The translations under genes and the position numbers were made by a program. A DNA stretch of 5,789 nucleotides, taken from NCBI GenBank assembly GCA_016928125.1, contig JAFGLK010000166.1, positions 1-5,789 of the forward strand, read 5' to 3'. The notes beneath the pieces were generated by a model. The model worked only from the letters and a program-made list of their open reading frames with translations. It had not been told where the DNA came from and searched no databases. The stretch comes from Anaerolineae bacterium (GTDB lineage: Bacteria; Chloroflexota; Anaerolineae; UBA1429). Positions 1-4,714 of this stretch are shown here, in pieces. Within the stretch, counting starts at the first letter, position 1. Every line of letters begins with the position of its first letter.

Positions 1-74
1 ACCGCATGGGGGATTCGAACCCCCGATCTCCGCCTTGAGAGGGCGGTGTCCTTGGCCAGCTAGACGAATGCGGC
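1..74 (-). tRNA. tRNA-Glu (anticodon CTC), 3' end at the window edge
   Basis: Read on the - strand, this folds into a complete cloverleaf. The 7-bp acceptor stem pairs 68-74 with 1-7, including a terminal G-U pair. The D arm has a GTCT/GGAC stem. The anticodon stem is CCGCC/GGCGG (42-46 with 30-34) and its loop is CTCTCAA. The T arm is GGGGG/CCCCC with a TTCGAAT loop. The anticodon CTC (39-37) reads GAG codons, so it delivers glutamate. The body closely resembles bacterial tRNA-Glu (TCGTCTAG at the start, ACACCGCC before the anticodon). The discriminator base and any encoded CCA would lie left of position 1 and cannot be seen. A matching promoter lies just upstream on the same strand. Confidence 0.97.
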
Positions 75-91
75 ACACTGAGAACGTGGCT

Positions 92-120
92 ATACTACAC
101 AATAATCCCCGGCCTGTCAA
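92..120 (-). promoter_or_regulatory. Promoter of the tRNA-Glu gene
   Basis: On the - strand there is a consensus -35 box TTGACA (120-115), a spacer of exactly 17 bases (114-98), and a -10 box TAGTAT (97-92, four of six consensus bases). Transcription would start near 85, about 11 bases before the mature tRNA 5' end at 74, as expected for a short leader removed by RNase P. The spacing and position support the call; no experimental start is known. Confidence 0.75.
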
Positions 121-126
121 ATCTGC

Positions 127-295
127 CGTGGCGTGAGCAGCTGCGATGCTAATCAAGGCCCCTCTCTCTGGCGCTTCGGCGATCGTGCCCATCGCGGAAG
201 GACGCCTGCTCTTGGGCCGGTGGCAGGGCATCTATCTGGGCGGATTCGATGGGCCTCGTCGCCGCCGCGTCCTGGTCAAGATCATCTCCGGGTAA
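127..295 (+). pseudogene. Remnant of a YjbQ/UPF0047-family gene, C-terminal part only, frameshifted
   Basis: The frame ending at TAA 293-295 encodes a peptide with IKAPLSGAS, VPIAEGRLLLG, RWQGIY, FDGPRRRRV and a final VKIISG. From memory this matches the C-terminal end of the YjbQ/UPF0047 family (secondary thiamine-phosphate synthase-like), where similar stretches read HIKASLLGAS, LLLGTWQGIY and FDGPRRRRV. The preceding part, encoding a GVSSCDA that resembles the family's GEGNxDAH, is in another frame (127-150). The two pieces join if about two bases have been lost at 150-152, which also destroys the conserved His of the DAH-x-K motif. Roughly the first 60% of the usual 130-140 residue protein is missing. 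There is no start codon, Shine-Dalgarno or promoter. Substitutions at normally conserved positions (R for T before WQG, GG before FDG) fit relaxed selection. It should make no functional enzyme. Confidence 0.8.
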
Positions 296-398
296 CACGC
301 TTCCCATCGGGTTGCGCCTCGATGTTTCCATTCTCGGAGGCTTCAGGCAAGCTCCTCTCTTCGCTCGCCCGATGCCCCCTGACTATGTCCCTACACAC
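296..398. other. Non-coding spacer after the YjbQ remnant
   Basis: I see no gene in this stretch. Open frames crossing it have no Shine-Dalgarno and no recognisable protein family. An imperfect GGAG(G)CTT/AAGCTCC hairpin at about 336-355 is not followed by a T-run and is not called as a feature. Confidence 0.6.
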
Positions 399-423
399 AG
401 CGGGCGGTAGGCCTGCTTTTTTT
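399..423 (+). terminator. Rho-independent terminator
   Basis: AGCGGGC (399-405) pairs with GCCTGCT (411-417) over seven base pairs, one of them G-U, around the 5-base loop GGTAG. A run of T extends through 423. This is a textbook intrinsic terminator on the + strand. It lies about 100 bases after the stop codon of the YjbQ remnant, so it may be the surviving terminator of that lost gene. It insulates the promoter that follows. Confidence 0.85.
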
Positions 424-450
424 GCTGAGTCATGGGAATCGCGGTATAAT
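422..450 (+). promoter_or_regulatory. Sigma70-type promoter for the radical SAM operon
   Basis: A perfect -10 box TATAAT lies at 445-450, preceded by a 17-base spacer and a weaker -35 TTGCTG at 422-427. Transcription would start near 457, leaving a leader of about 30 bases before the ATG at 488. The -35 box overlaps the T-tract of the upstream terminator. A second consensus hexamer, TTGACA, sits at 453-458 just after the -10 box, but no -10 box follows at proper distance, so it is probably chance. Confidence 0.75.
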
Positions 451-487
451 ATTTGACAAATCTGCTTCAAAATTATGGGGATGCGTC

Positions 488-2362
488 ATGATCGTATCTG
501 AGGGCGAACTCGAGCGTTTGCTAAGCCAGGTGCAAAAGCCGGCGCGCTATGTCGGCCAGGAATGGAATAGCATCGCAAAGGATTGGCATCAGGTCCAAGT
601 GACGATCGCCCTGGCCTACCCCGATGTGTATGAGATCGGCATGTCCAACCTGGGCTTGGCCATCCTGTATGATCGCGTGAACGCCCAGGCCGCATTTGCC
701 GCCGAGCGCGTGTTTGCCCCCTGGGATGACATGGCAGCGGCCATGCGAGCAGCGCAGATACCGCTCCACTCACTGGAGACCCACCACAGCCTGCGCGCTT
801 TCGACATCATCGGGTTCAGCCTGCAGTACGAGCTGACCTCAACCAATCTGCTCACCATGCTGGCTCTGGCTGGCATCCCCGTCTGGGCGGCTGAGCGCAG
901 CGCTGACATGCCCTTGATTATCGCCGGCGGGAGTTGCGCATACAACCCAGAGCCTCTGTCTGGCTTTATCGACGCGTTCGTGGTCGGCGAGGGCGAGGAG
1001 GTGCTGCTCGAGATCATGGAGGCGGTGCGTGATTGGAAGGCTTCGGGCGGCCAAGAGCAGACCGGGAGCCGGGCGGTCCTGCTGAGGCGCCTGGCCGCCA
1101 TCTCGGGCGTGTATGTTCCCAGCCTGTACACCGAGGAGTGGAGGCCCGGCAGACAGGCAACCGCCATCGCCCCGAGCGAGCCGGGCGTGCCGCCCACGGT
1201 GACCAAGCGAATCGTGCCAGTTCTCGGGCCGGTTCCCACTCGACCGGTTCTGCCCCACATTCAGGCCGTCCATGACCGCGCCATGGTTGAGATTCAGCGC
1301 GGGTGCGGTCGAGGCTGCCGCTTTTGCCAGGCGGGCATGATCTATCGCCCCATCCGCGAGCGTCCGGTGTCTGAGGTGGTCGACGCCATCGACCAGCTGA
1401 TCGCCAATACTGGCTATGACGAGGTTGGGCTGGTCTCTCTAAGCAGCAGCGATCACAGCGGCATCGAGGAGATCATCGCCCAGGCTATGGCGCGTCATGC
1501 TGAGGATGGGCTGGCCATCTCGCTTCCCTCTCTGCGCATCGACTCGTTCTCGGTGAGCCTGGCCCAAATGATCGAAGGAACCCGCAAGACCGGCTTCACC
1601 TTTGCGCCGGAAGCTGCCAGTCAGCGGCTGCGCGACGTGATCAACAAAGGCGTCACGGAGGAGGATTTGCTGGCCACCGCCGAGGCCGCTTTTGCCAGCG
1701 GCTGGAACCGCATCAAGCTCTATTTCATGCTGGGGTTGCCGTCCGAGCGGGACGAGGATATTCTGGCTATGGCCGACCTGATCGATCGCATCTATCGCTT
1801 GGGCCGTAGCATCCGTGGCCGACGCATCAACATCAATGTGAGCGTCTCGACCTTTGTGCCCAAGCCGCACACGCCTTTCCAGTGGGAGCCGTTGCTGAGC
1901 CGTGAGGAGGTAGAGCGACGACAGACCCTGCTTCGTGAGCATGTCCGTGCGCGAGGGGTACGCCTATCCACCACGGACTGGGAGCAGACCTGGCTCGAGG
2001 CGGTGCTGAGCAGGGGCGATCGCCGCCTGGGGCCTGCCATCTATCGCGCCTGGCAGCTCGGTGCTCATTTTGACGCCTGGCGAGAGCATTTCGTGCCCGC
2101 ACTGTGGCGCGAGGCGTTTGAGGCAGAGGGAATCGACTGGCGCTTCTATTGCGAGCGCGAGCGAACCTTCGACGAGCGGCTGCCCTGGGCGCACATCGAC
2201 ACGGGTGTGTCCCCCCGATTCCTGTGGCGCGAGCGCGAGCGTGCCTTCGCGGGCGAGCTCTCGCCCGATTGTCGGGAGACCTGCCACGGTTGTGGGATTA
2301 CGGAGACCTACGCTCACGAGCGAGCTGCCGTTTCCGACGCGGTTTGGGGGTGTCCGGCATGA
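488..2362 (+). CDS. TIGR03960-family radical SAM protein
   Basis: The 624-residue protein belongs to the radical SAM superfamily and should reductively cleave S-adenosylmethionine using a 4Fe-4S cluster; its substrate is not known to me. Residues about 30-180 form an N-terminal region of the type often called B12-binding-like (YPDVYEIGMSNLG, GGSCAYNPEPL, VVGEGEE), but I see no DxHxxG cobalamin motif. The cluster-binding CxxxCxxC is Cys273, Cys277 and Cys280, within QRGCGRGCRFCQAG. Further core motifs are SLSSSD (about 315), FAPEA (372-376) and FVPKPHTPFQW (about 455-466), all typical of the family. A second CxxxCxxC arrangement lies near the C-terminus (Cys595, Cys599, Cys602; CRETCHGCG). Length is near the roughly 600 residues usual for the family. 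ATG 488 is chosen because GGGGA (477-481) lies six bases before it and the protein then begins at the family's usual point; the in-frame TTG at 422 lies within the promoter. It overlaps the next gene by four bases. Confidence 0.92.
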   Translation: MIVSEGELERLLSQVQKPARYVGQEWNSIAKDWHQVQVTIALAYPDVYEIGMSNLGLAILYDRVNAQAAFAAERVFAPWDDMAAAMRAAQIPLHSLETHHSLRAFDIIGFSLQYELTSTNLLTMLALAGIPVWAAERSADMPLIIAGGSCAYNPEPLSGFIDAFVVGEGEEVLLEIMEAVRDWKASGGQEQTGSRAVLLRRLAAISGVYVPSLYTEEWRPGRQATAIAPSEPGVPPTVTKRIVPVLGPVPTRPVLPHIQAVHDRAMVEIQRGCGRGCRFCQAGMIYRPIRERPVSEVVDAIDQLIANTGYDEVGLVSLSSSDHSGIEEIIAQAMARHAEDGLAISLPSLRIDSFSVSLAQMIEGTRKTGFTFAPEAASQRLRDVINKGVTEEDLLATAEAAFASGWNRIKLYFMLGLPSERDEDILAMADLIDRIYRLGRSIRGRRININVSVSTFVPKPHTPFQWEPLLSREEVERRQTLLREHVRARGVRLSTTDWEQTWLEAVLSRGDRRLGPAIYRAWQLGAHFDAWREHFVPALWREAFEAEGIDWRFYCERERTFDERLPWAHIDTGVSPRFLWRERERAFAGELSPDCRETCHGCGITETYAHERAAVSDAVWGCPA

Positions 2363-3042
2363 TGCGTAGCGATGCCGTACAGCGGCTGCGGGTGACTTTT
2401 GGGGTGGATGGGCCCTTGATCTATCTCTCGGTACTGGACATGGGGCGGCTGTGGGAGCGCTTGCTCCGTCGGGCCGAGGTGCCACTAGCCTACACGCAGG
2501 GCTTCAACCCCCATCCGCGGCTGCAGTTCGCCGCCGCCTTGCCAGTGGGCTATAGCAGCTCGTGCGAGGTGATGGACGTTTTCCTGATTGAGAGCACGGG
2601 CCTCGAGAGCTTTCGGCTCGCGACAGCGCAGCAGTCGCCGCCGGGGCTTGAGATCCACGAAGTAAATGAGGTGCCCCTCTCGGTCCCGGCGCCCCAGTCG
2701 CAGATGCGTCAGGCATACTATGATGTGCAGCTCTGGACGGAGGAGGGACCTGAGAGCGTTGCGGCAGCCATTGACATGTTCATGTCCCAGGACACCATCA
2801 GACTTCAACGTCGCGGCAAAAGGGGCCGCGTGGTCGACTATGATCTGCGGCGCCTCGTGCACGATGTGACGCTGCGCGAGTCCGGGGAAGGTCGTCATCG
2901 GCTTCGGATGGTGGTTCGCTGCGGCTCACATGGATCGGGGCGGCCCGAGCAAGTTCTGGCAGAGCTTGGACTGCCGATAAGTCACTACCGCATTCGCCGA
3001 ACACGTCTCATCTGGGGAGACGAAGAGGAGAGTGGTTCATGA
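2359..3042 (+). CDS. Radical SAM-linked protein, TIGR03936/DUF2344
   Basis: The 227-residue protein is a DUF2344 member, a family defined by linkage or fusion to TIGR03960-type radical SAM proteins. The family signature is in the first 80 residues: RLRVTFGVDGPLIYLSVLDM, then LWERLLRRAEVPLAYTQGFN, PHPRLQFAAALPVGYSS and a CEVMDVFL strand. A basic stretch, RRGKRGR, falls in the second half. I see no signal peptide or membrane segment, so it is probably cytoplasmic. The ATG at 2359 shares bases with the upstream TGA (ATGA), which implies translational coupling; a second in-frame ATG follows at 2362, so the start could be one codon later. The frame is open much further upstream, but that part only shadows the radical SAM gene. 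Molecular role unknown; from the family association it likely works with the preceding enzyme. Confidence 0.9.
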   Translation: MMRSDAVQRLRVTFGVDGPLIYLSVLDMGRLWERLLRRAEVPLAYTQGFNPHPRLQFAAALPVGYSSSCEVMDVFLIESTGLESFRLATAQQSPPGLEIHEVNEVPLSVPAPQSQMRQAYYDVQLWTEEGPESVAAAIDMFMSQDTIRLQRRGKRGRVVDYDLRRLVHDVTLRESGEGRHRLRMVVRCGSHGSGRPEQVLAELGLPISHYRIRRTRLIWGDEEESGS

Positions 3043-3563
3043 AACGCATCTGGTCCCCTTGGCGCATGGAGTATATCGTCGGGGAGAGGCAACCTGGGTG
3101 CGTCTTTTGCGACAAAAGCCAACAGACGCAGGATTCGGACAACTTGATCCTATTGCGGGGCAAGCAATGCTTCATCATGCTGAATCGCTATCCCTACAAT
3201 AACGGTCACATGATGGTCGTGCCGTATGCCCATGTGAGCTCACCGACAGAGCTTCCTGCCGCCGCCCTCTTGGAAATGATGAATCTGGTCAATGTCAGTC
3301 TTGAGGTCCTGCGGGAATCCATGGAGCCCGACGGGTTCAATGTGGGTATGAATCTGGGCACCTCGGCTGGAGCCGGAATCGCCGATCACCTGCACATGCA
3401 CATCGTGCCACGTTGGGCGGGCGACACCAATTTCATGCCTGTGCTGGGCGAGACGCGGGTTATCGTTGAGGCCTTGCATGCCTGCTATGACAAGCTCAAG
3501 CCCCTGTTCGATTGTCGCGGCGAGCTCAAGCCTCACCCGCAGGCTGGGGAGAGTGAGGGCTAG
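3039..3563 (+). CDS. HIT-family protein, Ap4A phosphorylase/hydrolase-like
   Basis: The 174-residue protein is a histidine-triad enzyme that should attack the alpha phosphate of a dinucleoside polyphosphate or nucleotide conjugate. The triad is HLHMHIVPRW, with His117, His119 and His121; His119 is expected to be the nucleophile. The segments RIWSPWRMEYI near the start, CVFC (21-24, a likely zinc site), LNRYPYNNGHMMVVP (48-62), NLGTSAGAGIADHLH and GDTNFMPV resemble the family of mycobacterial Rv2613c, known as an Ap4A phosphorylase. Sequence alone does not settle phosphorylase versus hydrolase. The start ATG overlaps the DUF2344 stop as ATGA, and GAGGAG (3025-3030) sits eight bases upstream as a good Shine-Dalgarno. 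It is the last gene of the operon. The C-terminal tail after about residue 160 is polar and probably disordered. Confidence 0.92.
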   Translation: MKRIWSPWRMEYIVGERQPGCVFCDKSQQTQDSDNLILLRGKQCFIMLNRYPYNNGHMMVVPYAHVSSPTELPAAALLEMMNLVNVSLEVLRESMEPDGFNVGMNLGTSAGAGIADHLHMHIVPRWAGDTNFMPVLGETRVIVEALHACYDKLKPLFDCRGELKPHPQAGESEG

Positions 3564-3604
3564 CTGGTCACGCCGATCAGAGAGCACAGCCTTAGGCACC
3601 AATG

Positions 3605-3639
3605 TTGGCTGCAGGTGGCCCCCGAACATGCAAGGCCAA
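3605..3639. repeat. Interrupted inverted repeat after the HIT gene
   Basis: TTGGC-TGCA (3605-3613) can pair with TGCA-AG-GCCAA (3629-3639), giving nine base pairs with a two-base bulge and a 15-base loop. It lies about 40 bases past the operon's last stop codon but has no following T-run. It could be an RNA 3'-end structure or chance. I see no better terminator for the operon. Confidence 0.3.
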
Positions 3640-3696
3640 GCGTGAGGCAGACTTGTAAATGAGCAGTGCAGCGCAGATCGAATAGCGCGGCCTTTT

Positions 3697-3725
3697 TTGA
3701 CGCGCCCTCTGGCGCGTGCTAGACT
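3697..3725 (+). promoter_or_regulatory. Promoter of the STAS gene
   Basis: The -35 box is TTGACG (3697-3702, five of six consensus bases), then a spacer of exactly 17 bases, then a -10 box TAGACT (3720-3725, four of six). Transcription would start near 3732, about 24 bases before the ATG at 3756. The T6 run at 3693-3698 leads into the -35 box. The spacer contains a perfect dyad, described separately. Confidence 0.65.
3700..3717. promoter_or_regulatory. Perfect dyad inside the STAS promoter (candidate operator)
   Basis: ACGCGCC (3700-3706) and GGCGCGT (3711-3717) are exact inverted repeats around CTCT. The dyad begins within the -35 box and fills most of the spacer, so a dimeric protein bound here would block RNA polymerase. 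It is unlikely to be a terminator: on the + strand the T-run precedes it, and on the - strand the bases after it are A-rich. The operator role is inferred. Confidence 0.5.
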
Positions 3726-3755
3726 GCATCAATCGGTGCTCAGGAATAGAGGCCA

Positions 3756-4103
3756 ATGATAGAGATAACCCAAAGAGAAGAACAAGGGACGCTCGTCTTT
3801 GAGTTCGCAGGGCGGCTGGACGCCTATGCTGCACCTAGAGTGCGGGATGTGCTGATCTCCGCAGTGGTGGAAGGGCATACCAGACTGGTCGCCGACCTGA
3901 CCCAGGTGTCTTTTGTGGATAGCACGGGCCTGGCCGCTTTGGTGGCAGGCCTGATTCGCGCCCGTGAGAGCGGCGGTGATCTGCGCCTGGCCTGTGTGGG
4001 CGAGCAGGTATGCGTCATATTCGAGTTGACACATCTCGACTCCACCTTCCAGCTCATGTCAGGCCTCGATGAGGCCATTCGCAGCTTTGCCTCCGAAAAG
4101 TGA
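3756..4103 (+). CDS. STAS-domain anti-sigma-factor antagonist (SpoIIAA/RsbV type)
   Basis: The 115-residue protein is one STAS domain and nothing else. In partner switching, such a protein in its unphosphorylated form binds an anti-sigma kinase and so frees the sigma factor or other target; phosphorylation of one Ser or Thr blocks binding. The family pattern is clear: an N-terminal strand with LVFEFAGRLDAYAAP (13-27), then ADLTQVSFVDSTGLAALV (46-63). Ser56 in VDSTGL aligns with the phosphorylated serine of SpoIIAA. No membrane segment or sensor domain is present. ATG 3756 starts the domain at its normal position; AGAGG lies only three bases upstream, while CAGGA at 3741-3745 is at a more usual distance. 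The HATPase gene 89 bases downstream is its likely kinase partner. The exact target of this switch cannot be told from the sequence. Confidence 0.92.
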   Translation: MIEITQREEQGTLVFEFAGRLDAYAAPRVRDVLISAVVEGHTRLVADLTQVSFVDSTGLAALVAGLIRARESGGDLRLACVGEQVCVIFELTHLDSTFQLMSGLDEAIRSFASEK

Positions 4104-4118
4104 TCCGTTTTCCCCCTT

Positions 4119-4140
4119 GCTCGCGTGACGCTACGTGAGC
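4119..4140. repeat. Strong hairpin between the STAS and HATPase genes
   Basis: GCTCGCGT (4119-4126) pairs with ACGTGAGC (4133-4140) over eight base pairs, one of them G-U, with a 6-base loop. No T-run follows, so it is not a standard intrinsic terminator. In a shared transcript it could act as a processing or stability element, setting the ratio of the antagonist to its kinase. That role is inferred. Confidence 0.5.
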
Positions 4141-4192
4141 GCATCGACGCGTGTGGCCCTCATGACAGACCAGAGAGGGATGGGTAGCGGAC

Positions 4193-4600
4193 ATGCAACA
4201 AGTCAGGCTTTCGTTTCCGTCTGACAAACGTTATCTGAGCCTCGTCGCTTCGGCGGTGCAGGAGCTTTGCGGGCTGATATCGGCTCTGCCCGCCTCCTCG
4301 GCCTACAACATTCAATTGGCGGTCGACGAAGCCATAGTCAACATCATCGAGCACGCCTACGACGAGGACCCGGCGGGCATCGTAGAGCTGACGGCCGAGA
4401 TCCATCCTGACCACCTGACGCTCAGGCTATGCGATTGGGGCGCCAGCTTCGACTCTGCACAGGTACCCGAACCCGACCTGAGCGCGCCCCATGAGCATGG
4501 GTATGGCGTCTACCTCATTCGCGAGCTCATGGATCAGGTGACCTACGAGCATGACCCCTCTGGCAGCAACTGCGTCACGCTCATCAAACGGTTAGGCTAA
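4193..4600 (+). CDS. RsbW/SpoIIAB-like anti-sigma factor, serine-protein kinase (HATPase_c)
   Basis: The 135-residue protein is a stand-alone GHKL ATPase domain of the anti-sigma type. Such proteins bind a sigma factor or other client and use ATP to phosphorylate a STAS antagonist. The N box is in LAVDEAIVNIIEHAY (42-56), with Glu46 as likely catalytic base and Asn50 as Mg ligand. The G1 box is DWGASFD (81-87). The G2 region is HGYGVYLIRELMDQV (102-116), and VTLIKRL closes the fold. It lacks the dimerisation and phosphoacceptor domain of sensor histidine kinases, as expected for this class. GAGAGGGA (4173-4180) and further purines before ATG 4193 serve as a Shine-Dalgarno, though 12 bases is a long distance. 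It probably shares a transcript with the STAS gene, since I see no convincing promoter in the 89-bp gap. No sigma factor follows directly, so its client is unknown. Confidence 0.9.
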   Translation: MQQVRLSFPSDKRYLSLVASAVQELCGLISALPASSAYNIQLAVDEAIVNIIEHAYDEDPAGIVELTAEIHPDHLTLRLCDWGASFDSAQVPEPDLSAPHEHGYGVYLIRELMDQVTYEHDPSGSNCVTLIKRLG

Positions 4601-4680
4601 CGCGCCAGCCCTGTTATGCGCTGCCCCAATTTGCGCGATGTGACGATGGCAGCCCGCTTCTTGTGGCGGCTCACTCGATC

Positions 4681-4696
4681 GGCTGACACAGGCTGA
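4681..4696. repeat. Short direct repeat upstream of the sulfatase gene
   Basis: GGCTGA occurs at 4681-4686 and again at 4691-4696, one helical turn apart, about 20 bases before the sulfatase start. This spacing can suit an activator or repressor, but six-base repeats arise easily by chance. No clear -35/-10 pair is seen in the 4601-4714 gap. Confidence 0.2.
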
Positions 4697-4714
4697 GTCT
4701 ATAGGGAGGGACCT

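Noticed and set aside
133..456. Open frame of 107 codons on the + strand from a GTG
   Set aside because: It has no Shine-Dalgarno, crosses the terminator and the operon promoter, and only its first codons resemble anything: they are the other-frame half of the YjbQ remnant.
422..487. TTG at 422 as start of the radical SAM gene
   Set aside because: It would place the start codon upstream of the -10 box and add 22 residues with no family similarity; ATG 488 has a ribosome site and fits the family.
616..1260. Open frame of 214 codons on the - strand inside the radical SAM gene
   Set aside because: It is antisense to a clearly conserved coding region, lacks a ribosome site and shows no recognisable domain; long antisense frames are expected in GC-rich genes.
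2149..2358. Upstream extension of the DUF2344 reading frame
   Set aside because: It overlaps the conserved C-terminal part of the radical SAM gene in another frame, and the ATGA start at 2359 begins exactly at the family N-terminus.
1964..2485. Open frame of 173 codons on the - strand across the radical SAM/DUF2344 junction
   Set aside because: It is antisense to two recognised genes and their coupled junction, and its proline- and arginine-rich product resembles no family.
3693..3717. T6 plus GC-rich dyad as a terminator
   Set aside because: The T-run comes before the dyad on the + strand, and on the - strand the dyad is followed by A residues, so neither direction has terminator order; promoter with dyad explains it better.
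4620..4653. GCTGCC/GGCAGC inverted repeat after the HATPase gene
   Set aside because: Six base pairs around a 22-base loop with no T-run is too weak to call.
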